Origin: Rathayibacter rathayi
Lineage (GTDB): Bacteria; Actinomycetota; Actinomycetes; Actinomycetales; Microbacteriaceae
Reading direction: 5' to 3'
DNA length: 64,000 nt
NCBI RefSeq assembly: GCF_004011095.1
Contig: NZ_CP028129.1
Location: forward strand, 1,054,001 to 1,118,000
The notes under the pieces were generated by a model that saw only the letters and a program-made list of their open reading frames with translations, was not told the origin of the DNA and did not search any database. Below, in pieces: positions 50,399-60,279 of the stretch. How positions within the stretch are numbered: position 1 is the first letter of the stretch; each line of letters starts with the position of its first letter. The translations under genes and the position numbers were made by a program.

Positions 50399-51768
50399 GC
50401 GGCCGTCGCGACGCCGCGCCCGCCCGGCGGGTCACCTACGACGTCCTGCTCGCGGTGAGCGGGTCGGACGCCTACGCGAACCTGGTCCTGCCCGCCCGGA
50501 TCAGCGCGGCCGGCCTCTCGCCCGCCGACGCGGGGCTGGCCACCGAGCTGTGCTATGGCACCCTGCGAATGTCCGGCTATTACGACCGGGTGATCGCTTC
50601 GGCCGCGGGCCGACCTGTGCAGAGCATCGACGCGCCGGTCCTGGATGCGCTGCGCCTTGGCGTGCATCAGCTGCTCGCGACCCGCGTGGCTCCGCACGCC
50701 GCGGTGAACGAGAGCGTCGCGCTCGTCGCCGCGGGCTCCTCCCGGGGCGCAGTCGCCTTCGCCAACGCGGTGCTGCGCACGGTCTCGCGCTCGAGCGCGG
50801 ACGAGTGGCGCGAACGGGTGTCCGCCGCCGCCGTCTCCGGAGACGACAGGATCGCCGCACTGAGCTCCCACCCCGTCTGGATCGTGCGCGCCCTGCGGCG
50901 GGCGCTGGCGGCGGAGGGCGCGGCCAACGAGCTGGACGCGCTGCTCGCCTCCGACAACGCGGCGCCGCGCGTCAACCTGGTCGCCCTGCCCGGCCTGTCC
51001 GCTCCCGGCGAGATCGCCGATGCCGAGCCCGACCGGTTCTCGCCGGTCGGCATGACCAGCACCGGTGGCGACCCGGAGGCGTTCTTGGCCGTACGCGAGG
51101 GCCGGGTGCGTGTCCAGGACGAGGGCTCGCAGCTGGCCGCACTGGCCCTCTCCCGAGCGCGCCCGGTCCGCTCGGGCGAGCGCTGGCTCGATCTCTGCGC
51201 CGGCCCCGGCGGTAAGGCGGCGCTCCTCGCGGCGGAGGCGCGGGCCGGCGGAGCGACACTGCTCGCGAACGAGCTGGTGCCGGGCCGCGCGGGACTCGTG
51301 CGGCAGGCGCTGGCGGCCGTCGATCCCACGGTTGAGGTGCGCACCGGAGACGGGCGCGAGCTCGGTGACGAGCAGCCGGGAGCGTTCGACCGGATCCTGC
51401 TCGACGCGCCCTGCACTGGGTTGGGGGCGCTGCGACGCCGGCCGGAAGCGCGCTGGCGCAAGTCGGTGGCCGATGTCGAGCCGCTGGCCGCTCTGCAGGG
51501 CGAGCTGCTCGATTCCGCCGTGAAGGCTCTCGCCCCCGAGGGAGTGCTCGCGTACGTGACCTGCTCGCCGCACCTCGGCGAGACCCGGCGCGTGCTCGCC
51601 CTCGCTCAGGAGCGGCACGCGCTCGAACTCGTGGACACCCCCGCCGTGCTCCGCGGAGTGAGCGCCGCACCGCTTGCGCTGCCCGACGGCGCGACCCATG
51701 TGCAGCTCTGGCCGCACCGGCACGGCACCGACGCCATGTTCATTCAGCTCCTGCGCCGCCGCGGCTGA
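50395..51768 (+). CDS. rsmB: 16S rRNA (cytosine-C5)-methyltransferase, RsmB/Sun family
   Basis: A 457-residue SAM-dependent methyltransferase expected to modify C967 of 16S rRNA. The N-terminal about 150 residues form a NusB-like RNA-binding domain (LATELCYGTLRMSGYYDRVI, LRLGVHQLLATRVAPHAAVN). The C-terminal Rossmann domain has WLDLCAGPGGKAALLAAEA, the PC catalytic motif in LLDAPCTGLGALRRRPEARW and the second Cys in YVTCSPHLGETR. Its ATG overlaps the fmt stop. Confidence 0.94.
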   Translation: MSGRRDAAPARRVTYDVLLAVSGSDAYANLVLPARISAAGLSPADAGLATELCYGTLRMSGYYDRVIASAAGRPVQSIDAPVLDALRLGVHQLLATRVAPHAAVNESVALVAAGSSRGAVAFANAVLRTVSRSSADEWRERVSAAAVSGDDRIAALSSHPVWIVRALRRALAAEGAANELDALLASDNAAPRVNLVALPGLSAPGEIADAEPDRFSPVGMTSTGGDPEAFLAVREGRVRVQDEGSQLAALALSRARPVRSGERWLDLCAGPGGKAALLAAEARAGGATLLANELVPGRAGLVRQALAAVDPTVEVRTGDGRELGDEQPGAFDRILLDAPCTGLGALRRRPEARWRKSVADVEPLAALQGELLDSAVKALAPEGVLAYVTCSPHLGETRRVLALAQERHALELVDTPAVLRGVSAAPLALPDGATHVQLWPHRHGTDAMFIQLLRRRG

Positions 51769-51794
51769 GACCCGGCTCCGGCGCGGGGCCGCTT

Positions 51795-51800
51795 TAGGCT
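51795..51800 (+). promoter_or_regulatory. Probable -10 element of rpe (leaderless)
   Basis: TAGGCT (TANNNT) ends six bases before the ATG at 51807. There is no Shine-Dalgarno sequence in between, so the message is probably leaderless, as proposed for rarA and hisE. Confidence 0.5.
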
Positions 51801-51806
51801 GGATGC

Positions 51807-52475
51807 ATGCCCGCACGGATCAACCCCAGCATCCTCTCCGCCGACTTCGTGAACTTCGAGTCCGAGCTGCAGCGCATCGCCGGAGCCGACCTCGTGCACG
51901 TCGACGTGATGGACAACCATTTCGTGCCGAATCTGACCTTCGGGCTGACGATGGTCCAGCGCCTACAGGACGTCTCGCCCCGCCCGCTCGACCTGCATCT
52001 GATGATCGAGGACCCCGACCGCTGGGCGCCCGACTACGCCGAGACCGGTGCCTACTCGGTCACCTTTCACGCCGAGGCCGTGCGCGACGCCGTGGCTCTC
52101 GCGCGACGCCTGCGCGAGATCGGCTCCCGCGCCGGCATCGCGCTCAAGCCGGGGACAATGGTGGACGAGTACCTCGACCTGCTGCCGGAGTTCGACCAGG
52201 TCCTCGTGATGACGGTCGAGCCCGGATTCGGCGGCCAGTCGTTCATGGCGGAGACGATGCCCAAGCTGCGCACTCTGCGGAGCATCGTGGACCGCACCGG
52301 ACTCGACGTCTGGCTCCAGGTCGACGGCGGCATCGCGCCGGGCACGATCGAGATCGCGGCGGAGGCGGGGGCCGACACCTTCGTCGCCGGCTCCGCGGTC
52401 TTCGGCGCCGATGACCCGGAGCAGGCCATCGCGGCCCTGCGCGCCACCGCGACCGCGCACCTGCACCGGCACTGA
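51807..52475 (+). CDS. rpe: Ribulose-phosphate 3-epimerase
   Basis: A 222-residue TIM-barrel, metal-dependent epimerase interconverting ribulose 5-phosphate and xylulose 5-phosphate. INPSILSADFVNFESEL, DLVHVDVMDNHFVPNLTFG (metal-binding His and catalytic Asp), LHLMIEDPDRW, MTVEPGFGGQSFM and QVDGGIAPGTI are all present. The TANNNT box six bases before the ATG suggests its own promoter. It is the last gene before the repeat-filled gap. Confidence 0.97.
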   Translation: MPARINPSILSADFVNFESELQRIAGADLVHVDVMDNHFVPNLTFGLTMVQRLQDVSPRPLDLHLMIEDPDRWAPDYAETGAYSVTFHAEAVRDAVALARRLREIGSRAGIALKPGTMVDEYLDLLPEFDQVLVMTVEPGFGGQSFMAETMPKLRTLRSIVDRTGLDVWLQVDGGIAPGTIEIAAEAGADTFVAGSAVFGADDPEQAIAALRATATAHLHRH

Positions 52476-52507
52476 GGCGGCGGTCGCCGTCCGCCCTGGT
52501 TGAGCCC

Positions 52508-52635
52508 GTCCGATCTGCAGGCCCCTGTGTGATCTCCAGGCCCCTGTGTGATGTGCAGGCCCCTGTGTGATGTGCAGGCCCCTGTGTGATGTGCAGGCCC
52601 CTGTGTGATGTGCAGGCTCCTGTGTGATGTGCAGG
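52508..52635 (-). repeat. Seven-unit 19-bp-period array, reverse orientation
   Basis: GTGTGATGTGCAGG followed by five bases (mostly CCCCT) starts at 52508, 52527, 52546, 52565, 52584, 52603 and 52622; the first two units are variants. It is the opposite orientation of the array at 8968-9095, with A/G exchanges in the core, and here is very homogeneous, suggesting recent expansion. Confidence 0.88.
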
Positions 52636-52692
52636 ACATTCGCGCGAGAAGGCCGGTTTTACCGCATGCCGAACGCGCGGCGGCGACCTCCT

Positions 52693-52744
52693 CCTGCGAA
52701 TCGAACTGGCTCCTGCGAATCGAACTGGCTCCTGCAAATCGCAC
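52693..52744 (+). repeat. Three-unit 19-bp-period array, forward orientation
   Basis: CCTGCGAATCGAAC (twice) and CCTGCAAATCGCAC start at 52693, 52712 and 52731, with spacer TGGCT. Together with 52508-52635 they form two opposing arrays about 57 bases apart, filling most of the 334-base rpe-hisE gap, which holds no gene. Confidence 0.85.
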
Positions 52745-52797
52745 ACCCCCCGCAGGCCCCGCGCTCGCGTCCACGCGGCCCCGCCCCACCCGCCGTA

Positions 52798-52803
52798 TAG
52801 ACT
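52798..52803 (+). promoter_or_regulatory. Probable -10 element of hisE (leaderless)
   Basis: TAGACT (TANNNT) ends six bases before the GTG at 52810, and there is no ribosome binding site between them. This points to a leaderless his transcript. Confidence 0.5.
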
Positions 52804-52809
52804 TCCCCG

Positions 52810-53073
52810 GTGAAAACTTTCGACGACCTCTTCGCGGAGCTGGGCGAGAAGGCCACCGCACGTCCCGAGGGGTCGGGCACTGTCCGCGAGCTCGACGCCG
52901 GCGTGCACTTCATCGGCAAGAAGATCGTCGAAGAAGCCGCCGAGGTGTGGATGGCCGCCGAGTACGAGGGCGACGAGCGCACCGCCGAGGAGATCTCGCA
53001 GCTGCTCTACCACCTCCAAGTGCTGATGCTCGCCAAGGGTCTGACGCCGGCCGACGTCTACCGGCATCTGTGA
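52810..53073 (+). CDS. hisE: Phosphoribosyl-ATP diphosphatase
   Basis: An 87-residue pyrophosphohydrolase for the second step of histidine synthesis. [12 protein letters not shown], the EE-x-x-E-type metal site in [20 protein letters not shown], and [14 protein letters not shown] are typical of HisE/MazG-like enzymes. It is a stand-alone HisE, not fused to HisI; hisI is further down the cluster. GTG at 52810 is preceded by a TANNNT box rather than a ribosome binding site. Confidence 0.95.
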   Translation: MKTFDDLFAELGEKATARPEGSGTVRELDAGVHFIGKKIVEEAAEVWMAAEYEGDERTAEEISQLLYHLQVLMLAKGLTPADVYRHL

Positions 53074-53183
53074 GCGCCGCCCCATTCGCCGGGGTGCGCC
53101 GTCGATCCGCGCCGTCGCGCCCGCACGCTCCCCGAGGAGCCGTGCCGCCCATCGAACAGCCGACGAGTCATGAAGGACGTCCC

Positions 53184-54047
53184 GTGACCACCACCCCCGC
53201 CCCGGCGCTGCTGCGCGTCGCCGTGCCCAACAAGGGCTCTCTGTCGGAGACTGCCGGCCAAATGCTCGCGGAGGCGGGCTACACCGGTCGCCGCGACCCG
53301 AAGGAGCTGCACGTCGTCGATGAGCGCAACGGCGTCGAGTTCTTCTACCTCCGCCCGCGCGACATCGCGACCTACGTCGGCTCCGGCGCCCTCGATGTCG
53401 GAGTGACGGGGCGCGACCTCCTGATCGACTCCGGCTCCCAAGCGCGCGAGATCGCCAGCCTGGGCTTCGCCAACTCCACTTTCCGCTTCGCCGGACCGGC
53501 CGGCCGCTACGACGACCTCGCCCAGATCGACGGCCTCCGAGTCGCGACCAGCTACCCGGGCCTGGTCGGTCGCTTCCTCCGCGAGCACGGCGTCGACGTG
53601 ACACTGATCCGTCTCGACGGAGCGGTCGAGTCCGCGATCCAGCTCGGCGTCGCCGACGTGATCGCCGATGTCGTCGAGACCGGCACCACGCTGCGCAAGG
53701 CGGGACTGGAGATCTTCGGCCCGGTGATCCTCGATTCGACCGCCGTGCTCGTCTCGGCCGAGGGGGAGCCGGAAGGTATCCCCGTGCTGCTGCGCCGCCT
53801 GCAGGGCGTTCTGGTCGCTCGCGAGTACGTGCTGCTCGACTACGACTGCCCCGTGTCCCTGCTCGAGAGCGCCACCGCCCTTGCGCCGGGCTTCGAGTCG
53901 CCGACCGTCTCGCCGTTGCACGACGCCGAGTGGGTCGCTGTCCGCGTGATGGTCCCCCGAGCGGACATGAACCAGGTGATGGATCGCCTGTACGACCTGG
54001 GCGCCCGCGCGATCCTGGTCACCTCGATCCACGCCGCACGCCTGTGA
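53184..54047 (+). CDS. hisG: ATP phosphoribosyltransferase (long form)
   Basis: A 287-residue enzyme for the committed step of histidine synthesis. The catalytic part has [39 protein letters not shown] and GVTGRDLL, and the PRPP-binding region has [18 protein letters not shown]-terminal domain of about 75 residues ([19 protein letters not shown]) is the His-feedback domain of the long form. GTG at 53184 follows GAAGGA. Upstream frame to 52605 is discarded. Confidence 0.96.
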   Translation: MTTTPAPALLRVAVPNKGSLSETAGQMLAEAGYTGRRDPKELHVVDERNGVEFFYLRPRDIATYVGSGALDVGVTGRDLLIDSGSQAREIASLGFANSTFRFAGPAGRYDDLAQIDGLRVATSYPGLVGRFLREHGVDVTLIRLDGAVESAIQLGVADVIADVVETGTTLRKAGLEIFGPVILDSTAVLVSAEGEPEGIPVLLRRLQGVLVAREYVLLDYDCPVSLLESATALAPGFESPTVSPLHDAEWVAVRVMVPRADMNQVMDRLYDLGARAILVTSIHAARL

Positions 54048-54057
54048 AGGGGAGCCG

Positions 54058-54819
54058 ATGAGTCTCGCCGTCCGCGTCATCCCCTGCCTCGACGTCGCCG
54101 CCGGCCGCGTCGTGAAGGGCGTCAACTTCCAGAACCTGCGCGATGCGGGCGACCCCGTCGAGCTCGCGCGCCTCTACTTCGAGCAGGGTGCCGACGAGCT
54201 GACCTTCCTCGACGTCACCGCCACGGTCGATGACCGCTCGACCACCTACGACGTGGTGCGGGCGACGGCAGAGCAGGTCTTCATCCCCCTCACCGTCGGT
54301 GGAGGCGTGCGCAGCGCCGACGACGTGTCGCGCCTGCTCGCGCACGGCGCAGACAAGGTGGGGGTCAACTCGGCCGCGATCGCCCGGCCGGAGCTGCTGG
54401 GCGAGATCGCCGACGTCTTCGGCGCGCAGGTGCTCGTGCTCTCGCTCGATGTCAAGCGGAGTGACGCCACGGCGTCCGGCTTCGTCGTCACCACCCACGG
54501 CGGTCGCCACGAGACCGACCTGGACGCCCTGGCCTGGGCGGCCGAGGCCGTCGAGCGCGGCGCCGGGGAGCTGCTGGTCAATTCCATCGACGCCGACGGC
54601 ACCAAGCAGGGTTTCGACCTCGAGTTGATCGCCGCGATGCGCGAGCGCAGCTCCGTGCCGGTGATCGCCTCCGGAGGCGCCGGCGCCGTCGAGCATTTCG
54701 CACCGGCCGTCACCGCGGGAGCAGACGCCGTCCTTGCCGCCTCCGTCTTCCACAACCGCGAGCTGACGATCGGGGACGTCAAGCGCGCGCTCGCCGCCTC
54801 CGGGATCGAAGTCCGATGA
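54058..54819 (+). CDS. hisF: Imidazole glycerol phosphate synthase cyclase subunit
   Basis: A 253-residue TIM barrel that closes the imidazole ring using ammonia from His[21 protein letters not shown] (catalytic Asp), [44 protein letters not shown] and [13 protein letters not shown] are characteristic. hisH and hisA are not adjacent here. It lies ten bases after hisG and overlaps hisI (ATGA). Confidence 0.97.
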   Translation: MSLAVRVIPCLDVAAGRVVKGVNFQNLRDAGDPVELARLYFEQGADELTFLDVTATVDDRSTTYDVVRATAEQVFIPLTVGGGVRSADDVSRLLAHGADKVGVNSAAIARPELLGEIADVFGAQVLVLSLDVKRSDATASGFVVTTHGGRHETDLDALAWAAEAVERGAGELLVNSIDADGTKQGFDLELIAAMRERSSVPVIASGGAGAVEHFAPAVTAGADAVLAASVFHNRELTIGDVKRALAASGIEVR

Positions 54820-55184
54820 CCCCCGCCGAGCTCGACGCCGTCCTCGACCGTGCCACCTTCGATTCGGCTGGGCTGTTGCCCGCGATCATCCAGCAGCACG
54901 ACACCCGCGAGGTGCTGATGATGGGGTGGATGGACCGCGAGGCGCTCCGCAGGACCCTCACCGAGGGGCGCGTCACCTTCTGGTCGCGCTCGCGGCAGGA
55001 GTACTGGCGCAAGGGCGACACCTCCGGCCACGCCCAGTTCGTCCGGGCAGCCGCACTCGATTGCGACGCCGACACCCTGCTCGTGCAGGTCGAGCAGATC
55101 GGCGCCGCCTGCCACACCGGCGAGCACGCCTGCTTCGACGTCGATCCGCTCGCGCCGTTCACCGGCCTCGGCCCGGGGGAGTGA
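54816..55184 (+). CDS. hisI: Phosphoribosyl-AMP cyclohydrolase
   Basis: A 122-residue Zn-dependent enzyme of the third histidine step. [32 protein letters not shown], and the metal-binding Asp/Cys of LDCDADTLL and [11 protein letters not shown] are all present. It overlaps hisF at its start and the tryptophan-linked membrane gene at its stop (GTGA). In relatives trpE often follows hisI; it does not here. Confidence 0.96.
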   Translation: MTPAELDAVLDRATFDSAGLLPAIIQQHDTREVLMMGWMDREALRRTLTEGRVTFWSRSRQEYWRKGDTSGHAQFVRAAALDCDADTLLVQVEQIGAACHTGEHACFDVDPLAPFTGLGPGE

Positions 55185-55816
55185 GCGTGAGCGGCCGGCG
55201 ACTGAAGTATTCCGCGATCCTCGGGGTCGTGCTGCTCGCCGCGCTTGAGCTGACCTCCTCCACGCAGTCGTGGTTCACGCTGACGCTCGCGGCGATCGAG
55301 GGGGAGGGCCAGCGGATCGACGTGGCCGGCACCGTCGCCGCTCCGGCGCTCTCGGCGCTCGCGCTCGCCGGCCTGGCCCTCGCTGCGGCGCTCGCGATCG
55401 CCGGTCCCGTCTTCCGGATCGTGCTCGGACTGCTCCAGGTGGTCCTCGGTGCGTCGGTAGTGTTGGCCGCCGCGACCGCCCTGGGCGACCCCGTGCGCGC
55501 CGGGGCCTCGCTGGTCACCGGAGCGACCGCCATCGCCGGCGAGCAGTCCGTCGCGGCCCTGGTCGCCTCCTCCGCCCTCACGGCCTGGCCGGTCGTGGCC
55601 CTGGCGTGCGGGGTGCTCACGGCGGTGCTCGGGATCGGCGTGCTCGCGACCTCGCGCCGGTGGCCCGGGGCGGCAAAGAAGCGGGCGTCCCGTTTCGAGC
55701 CGGCCGACGGCTACGGCCACGGCGCCTCGACGGTTCAGACCGACGACGGCGACGTCGATCCCGTCGTCTCCTGGGACGAACTCTCGCGCGGTGACGACCC
55801 CACGTCGGCCCGCTGA
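55181..55816 (+). CDS. Trp biosynthesis-associated membrane protein (Trp_oprn_chp family)
   Basis: About 211 residues with four predicted transmembrane helices (YSAILGVVLLAALELTSS; ALSALALAGLALAAALAIAG; VFRIVLGLLQVVLGASVVLA; WPVVALACGVLTAVLGIGVL). A motif SSTQSWFTL after helix 1 and an acidic tail (DDGDVDPVVSWDELSRGDDP) are typical of the conserved actinobacterial membrane protein next to trp genes. The function is unknown. GTG at 55181 overlaps hisI; an in-frame GTG at 55187 fits the GGGGGAG spacing equally well. Confidence 0.85.
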   Translation: MSVSGRRLKYSAILGVVLLAALELTSSTQSWFTLTLAAIEGEGQRIDVAGTVAAPALSALALAGLALAAALAIAGPVFRIVLGLLQVVLGASVVLAAATALGDPVRAGASLVTGATAIAGEQSVAALVASSALTAWPVVALACGVLTAVLGIGVLATSRRWPGAAKKRASRFEPADGYGHGASTVQTDDGDVDPVVSWDELSRGDDPTSAR

Positions 55817-55913
55817 TCCGACCTGCATCCCGCACGGAGCCGGCCCGAGTCGGGACCCTGACGGGGGCCTGCGGCAAGGCGCGTCTCGGTCCGGGGCCCC
55901 AGGTGCCTCACGC

Positions 55914-55919
55914 TAGACT
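55914..55919 (+). promoter_or_regulatory. Possible -10 element upstream of the HGxxPAAW gene and trpCBA
   Basis: TAGACT (TANNNT) lies 33 bases before the ATG at 55953, with AGGAGG in between. It would allow the trp genes to be expressed apart from the his genes. No attenuator-type Trp-rich leader peptide was seen. Confidence 0.4.
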
Positions 55920-55952
55920 GCTCGGGTTCCGATGCACCCCAGGAGGAGACCC

Positions 55953-56186
55953 ATGAGCAGCGAACACGACGACGACAACCACGGCCACTCGCCAGCGGCC
56001 TGGACGGCCGTCGTTATCATGCTGGTCGGATTCACGATCGGCACGATCGCGTTCTGGTTCGACGTGCCGCTCGTCGTCTGGCTCTCGGTCGGCCTGGTCG
56101 TGGTGGGCCTGCTGGCCGGGGTGGGCATGGCCAAGGCGGGCTACGGCGTCAACGGCCCGAAGGCGACCTCGAAGGTGCGTGCCTGA
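55953..56186 (+). CDS. HGxxPAAW family small membrane protein (DUF6704-like)
   Basis: 77 residues. The defining motif is HGHSPAAWTAV near the N-terminus, followed by two transmembrane helices (VIMLVGFTIGTIAFWF; LVVWLSVGLVVVGLLAGVGM) and a short tail. This family sits next to trpC in actinobacteria. The function is unknown. The ATG at 55953 follows AGGAGG. Its stop overlaps the trpC ATG. Confidence 0.88.
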   Translation: MSSEHDDDNHGHSPAAWTAVVIMLVGFTIGTIAFWFDVPLVVWLSVGLVVVGLLAGVGMAKAGYGVNGPKATSKVRA

Positions 56187-56959
56187 TGCTCACTGAACTG
56201 ACCGCCGGCGCCCTGGCCGATGCGGCTCGCCGCCGCGAGAGCGCCCCAATTGATGTCGTCGAGCGCCGTGCGCTCGCTCAGACTCCCGCCCTCGACGCCC
56301 TGGCCGCACTGGCCCCCGCCGAGCGCGTCAAGATCATCGCCGAGGTCAAGCGCGCGAGCCCGTCGCGCGGGGCCCTTGCCGAGATCCCCGTCCCCGCCGA
56401 GCTGGCCGGGCAGTACGAGCTCGGAGGAGCGAGCGCGATCAGCGTGCTCACCGAGGAGCGCCGCTTCAAGGGGTCGCTCGCCGACCTGGAAGCCGTCCGC
56501 GAGCGCGTCTCGATCCCCGTCCTGCGCAAGGACTTCATCGCCGAGCCCTACCAGGTTCTCGAGGCCCGCGCGGCCGGAGCCGACCTGGTCCTGCTCATCG
56601 TCGCCGCGCTCGAGCAGCCCCTGCTCATCGAGCTGCACGCCCTGGTCCTCGAGCTCGGGATGACCCCGCTCGTCGAGACCCACTCGGCCGACGAGCTCGA
56701 GCGGGCGATCGACCTCGGCGCCCACCTCATCGGCGTCAACGCGCGCAACCTGACGACCTTCGAACTCGACCGCGACCTCTTCGGCCGACTCTCGGACCGC
56801 ATCCCCGCTGATGCGGTGAAGGTCGCCGAGTCGGCGGTCAAGACGGCCGACGACGTCGCCCACTACCGCCGTTCGGGCGCCGATGTCGTCCTTGTTGGCG
56901 AGGCGCTCGTCACCGGAGGTGACCCCGTCTCCACCCTCGCCAGTTTCCTGGCCTCCTGA
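56186..56959 (+). CDS. trpC: Indole-3-glycerol phosphate synthase
   Basis: A 257-residue TIM barrel forming indole-3-glycerol phosphate from Cd[22 protein letters not shown] (catalytic Lys), [34 protein letters not shown] and [13 protein letters not shown] are diagnostic. It starts on the base after the HGxxPAAW stop begins, so the two are coupled. trpF is not in the cluster; actinobacteria use PriA/HisA-type isomerases for that step. Confidence 0.97.
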   Translation: MLTELTAGALADAARRRESAPIDVVERRALAQTPALDALAALAPAERVKIIAEVKRASPSRGALAEIPVPAELAGQYELGGASAISVLTEERRFKGSLADLEAVRERVSIPVLRKDFIAEPYQVLEARAAGADLVLLIVAALEQPLLIELHALVLELGMTPLVETHSADELERAIDLGAHLIGVNARNLTTFELDRDLFGRLSDRIPADAVKVAESAVKTADDVAHYRRSGADVVLVGEALVTGGDPVSTLASFLAS

Positions 56960-56979
56960 TCACCGAGAGGCGGAACCGC

Positions 56980-58191
56980 ATGGCACTCCGGGATGAACTC
57001 GGCCCCTACTTTGGCGAGTTCGGCGGACGTTACGTCCCCGAGTCGCTCGTCGAGGCACTCGATGAGCTGAGCGCCGAGTACGAGCGCACCACAGGCGACC
57101 CCGCGTTCGCGGCCGAGCTGATGGAGCTGCACCGCAGCTACACCGGCCGACCGTCGATCATCACCGAGGTGCCCCGGTTCGCCGAGCACGCCGGTGGTGC
57201 GCGGATCATCCTCAAGCGCGAGGACCTCAACCACACCGGTTCGCACAAGATCAACAATGTGCTCGGCCAGGCTCTGCTGACCAGGCGGATCGGCAAGACC
57301 CGGGTCATCGCCGAGACGGGAGCGGGCCAGCACGGCGTCGCGACCGCCACCGCGGCCGCTCTGTTCGGCCTCGACTGCGTGGTCTACATGGGCGAGGTCG
57401 ACACCGAGCGCCAGGCGCTCAACGTCGCCCGGATGCGCCTCCTGGGCGCCGAGGTGGTCCCCGTGACGACGGGTTCGCGCACCCTCAAGGACGCGATCAA
57501 CGACGCCATGCGCGACTGGGTCACCAACGTCGGCACGACCAACTACATCTTCGGCACCGTCGCGGGACCGCATCCGTTCCCCGCCCTGGTGCGCGACTTC
57601 CAGAAGATCATCGGCGAGGAGGCGCGCGAGCAGGTCCTCGAGCTCACCGGCTCGCTCCCGACGGCGGTCACCGCCTGCGTCGGCGGCGGATCGAATGCGA
57701 TGGGCATCTTCCACGCCTTCCTCGACGACCCCGAGGTCCGCCTCGTCGGCTTCGAGGCGGGAGGCGAGGGGATCGACACGCCGCGCCACGCGGCGACCAT
57801 CAGCAAGGGCCGCACCGGTGTCCTGCACGGCGCGCGCAGCTTCCTCCTCCAGGACGAGGACGGCCAGACGATCGAGTCGCACTCGATCTCGGCCGGCCTG
57901 GACTACCCCGGTGTCGGCCCGGAGCACGCCTGGCTCGCGAGCATCGGCCGTGCCGACTACCGGGCGGTCACCGACTCCGCCGCGATGGATGCTCTGATGC
58001 TGCTGAGCCGCACCGAGGGCATCATCCCGGCCATCGAGTCCGCGCACGCGCTCGCAGGCACGCTCGAGCTGGGTCGTGAGTTCGGCCGGGACGCGACGAT
58101 CCTGGTCAACCTCTCCGGCCGCGGCGACAAAGACATGACGACTGCCGCGCACTACTTCGGGCTGATGGACCAGGGCGCGGTGCAGTCGTGA
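56980..58191 (+). CDS. trpB: Tryptophan synthase beta chain
   Basis: A 403-residue PLP enzyme joining indole and serine. [17 protein letters not shown], the PLP lysine in [49 protein letters not shown] and LSGRGDKDM are the expected motifs. It is the standard TrpB1 form and overlaps trpA (GTGA). Confidence 0.98.
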   Translation: MALRDELGPYFGEFGGRYVPESLVEALDELSAEYERTTGDPAFAAELMELHRSYTGRPSIITEVPRFAEHAGGARIILKREDLNHTGSHKINNVLGQALLTRRIGKTRVIAETGAGQHGVATATAAALFGLDCVVYMGEVDTERQALNVARMRLLGAEVVPVTTGSRTLKDAINDAMRDWVTNVGTTNYIFGTVAGPHPFPALVRDFQKIIGEEAREQVLELTGSLPTAVTACVGGGSNAMGIFHAFLDDPEVRLVGFEAGGEGIDTPRHAATISKGRTGVLHGARSFLLQDEDGQTIESHSISAGLDYPGVGPEHAWLASIGRADYRAVTDSAAMDALMLLSRTEGIIPAIESAHALAGTLELGREFGRDATILVNLSGRGDKDMTTAAHYFGLMDQGAVQS

Positions 58192-58988
58192 GTGGTCGCG
58201 GGCCGAGCGTCGCCGAGACCGTTCGGCGTCGGAACGAGGAGGCCGCGGGTGCCCTGATCGGTTACCTGCCCGTCGGCTTCCCCGACCTTCCGACGAGCAT
58301 CGACGCCGCGGTCGCGATGGCCGAGAACGGCGTGGACGCGATCGAGCTGGGCCTGCCCTACTCCGACCCTGTGATGGACGGACCGGTGATTCAGGAGGCG
58401 ACGCAGGCTGCCATCGCCGGCGGGTTCCGCCTGCGGCACGGCTTCGAGGCGGTGCGCGAGATCCGCGCGCGCGTCGATGTTCCGGTTTTGGTGATGACCT
58501 ACTACAACCCCGTGCTCCAGTACGGCGTGGAGCGTTTCGCGACCGACCTCGCGGAGGCGGGCGGCTCCGGACTGATCACGCCTGACCTGATCCCCGACGA
58601 GGGCGCCGAGTGGATCGCCGTCTCCGAGCGCCTCGGCCTCGACCGCGTCTTCCTCGCCGCGCCGTCCTCAACGGACACACGGTTGCGCCAGGCGGTCGAC
58701 GTTAGCCGCGGCTTCGTCTACGCGGTCTCGACGATGGGCATCACCGGGGCCCGCACCGACGTCGACTCCGCAGCGCGCACGCTGGTCGATCGGCTCCGCA
58801 CTGTCGGCTCCGAGAGCGCCTGCGTCGGCCTGGGCATTTCGACCGGCGAGCAGGTCGCCGAGATTCTCGCGTACGCGGACGGCGCGATCGTCGGCTCCGC
58901 GCTGGTGCGCGCCCTGGCGTCCGGAGGGGTGGCCGCGGTCGCCGAGACCTCCCGCGGCCTCGCCGAGGGCACGCGCTCCGAGCGCTAA
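58188..58988 (+). CDS. trpA: Tryptophan synthase alpha chain
   Basis: A 266-residue TIM barrel that splits indole-3-glycerol phosphate and channels indole to Trp[34 protein letters not shown] (with catalytic Glu and Asp) and [11 protein letters not shown] are present, as is [14 protein letters not shown] start overlapping trpB. It ends the trp run. Confidence 0.97.
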   Translation: MSGRGPSVAETVRRRNEEAAGALIGYLPVGFPDLPTSIDAAVAMAENGVDAIELGLPYSDPVMDGPVIQEATQAAIAGGFRLRHGFEAVREIRARVDVPVLVMTYYNPVLQYGVERFATDLAEAGGSGLITPDLIPDEGAEWIAVSERLGLDRVFLAAPSSTDTRLRQAVDVSRGFVYAVSTMGITGARTDVDSAARTLVDRLRTVGSESACVGLGISTGEQVAEILAYADGAIVGSALVRALASGGVAAVAETSRGLAEGTRSER

Positions 58989-58998
58989 CGCCTCCCGC

Positions 58999-59004
58999 TA
59001 CAAT
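58999..59004 (+). promoter_or_regulatory. Possible -10 element of lgt
   Basis: TACAAT is close to the consensus TATAAT and lies about 68 bases before the lgt GTG. No clear -35 was found. Confidence 0.4.
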
Positions 59005-59071
59005 CGGGATGCCCACCGGGGCGCGGCCGTGCCGAGCCCGGGGACCCCCTCCTTCGAAAGGTCGACTACTG

Positions 59072-60043
59072 GTGTCCGTACCGCTGAGCATCCCGAGCCC
59101 CCCCGACGCGTGGAGTCAGTACGACCTCACGATCGGCAACTGGACGCTCGCGATCCACACCTACGCTCTGTGCATCCTCGCGGGGATCATCGTGGCGACG
59201 ATCATGACGAATCAGCGCCTGAAGCGACGCGGCGTCGAGCCGTGGGTTGTGCTCGACATCATCATCTGGGCCGTGCCGCTGGGCATCGTCGGCGCTCGGG
59301 CCTACCACGTCCTGACGCACCCGGGCGACTACTTCTTCGCCGGCGCGGATCCGTGGGAGGTCGTGCGCATCTGGAACGGTGGCAACGCGATCTTCGGTGG
59401 CCTGATCGGCGGCGCGGTCGGCGCGTTCATCGGCTGTCGCTGGACCGGCGTCCGCTTCTGGAGCTTCGCCGACGCCCTCGCTCCCGGCATGCTGGCCGCA
59501 CAGGCGCTGGGACGCCTGGGGAACTGGTTCAACCACGAACTGTTCGGCCTACCGACGACCCTGCCCTGGGGTCTGGAGATCGAGACCAGCAATCCGGCCT
59601 TCCCGGTCGGCCTGCAGGCAAGCACCCTCTTTCACCCGACCTTCCTCTACGAGATCCTCTGGAACGTCGTGGGCGTCGCCGTCGTCCTGCTGCTCGAGCG
59701 CCGCCTCAGGCTGCAGTGGGGTACCGTCTTCGCCGCCTACCTGATCTGGTACGGCATCGGCCGCGTCTGGTTCGAATCCATCCGTATCGACCCGAGCGGG
59801 TTCTTCTGGGGCATTCGCACCAATGTCTGGGCGGCCCTCGCCGCCGTCGTCATCGGCCTGGTGATCGTGGTGATTCAGAAGCGCGAGCATCCGGGTGGCG
59901 AGCCCTCGGCCTACCGGCCGGGTCGGGAGTGGACTCCGGCGTCGGCTGAGATAGAGTTTGAGGACGTCGAGTCTCGCTCTGACGACACCACCACCCCTGC
60001 TTCCGGTACCGACGCCGAGAAGTCGACGGTCTCCCGCACCTGA
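59072..60043 (+). CDS. lgt: Prolipoprotein diacylglyceryl transferase
   Basis: A 323-residue polytopic membrane enzyme that attaches diacylglycerol to the lipobox Cys of prolipoproteins. The Lgt signature [17 protein letters not shown] is present, with [15 protein letters not shown] upstream, [11 protein letters not shown] and [15 protein letters not shown]. Seven or so hydrophobic helices and a charged cytoplasmic tail of about 50 residues ([18 protein letters not shown]) are seen. GTG at 59072 with GAAAGG upstream is chosen; the longer frame is not conserved. Confidence 0.95.
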   Translation: MSVPLSIPSPPDAWSQYDLTIGNWTLAIHTYALCILAGIIVATIMTNQRLKRRGVEPWVVLDIIIWAVPLGIVGARAYHVLTHPGDYFFAGADPWEVVRIWNGGNAIFGGLIGGAVGAFIGCRWTGVRFWSFADALAPGMLAAQALGRLGNWFNHELFGLPTTLPWGLEIETSNPAFPVGLQASTLFHPTFLYEILWNVVGVAVVLLLERRLRLQWGTVFAAYLIWYGIGRVWFESIRIDPSGFFWGIRTNVWAALAAVVIGLVIVVIQKREHPGGEPSAYRPGREWTPASAEIEFEDVESRSDDTTTPASGTDAEKSTVSRT

Positions 60044-60279
60044 CGGGGTCGCGGAGCCTCCGCGATCGCCTCCCGATGCCCGACACCTCCGCGACCGCCC
60101 CTCACGGCGCAGCCACGAGCGCTGCCGCGAGTGGTAAGCCGTGCAGGCACCGCCGGCGGCGCACGACGCTCGCACCGCTGCAGAACCCTGCGGCTCTCCC
60201 GACCGGGGAGCCCTCACTCCTCCACCTCCGCGGGCCAGCGACGTCCCGATTAGCCATCACCCCCGTGAGGACGGTTCAC

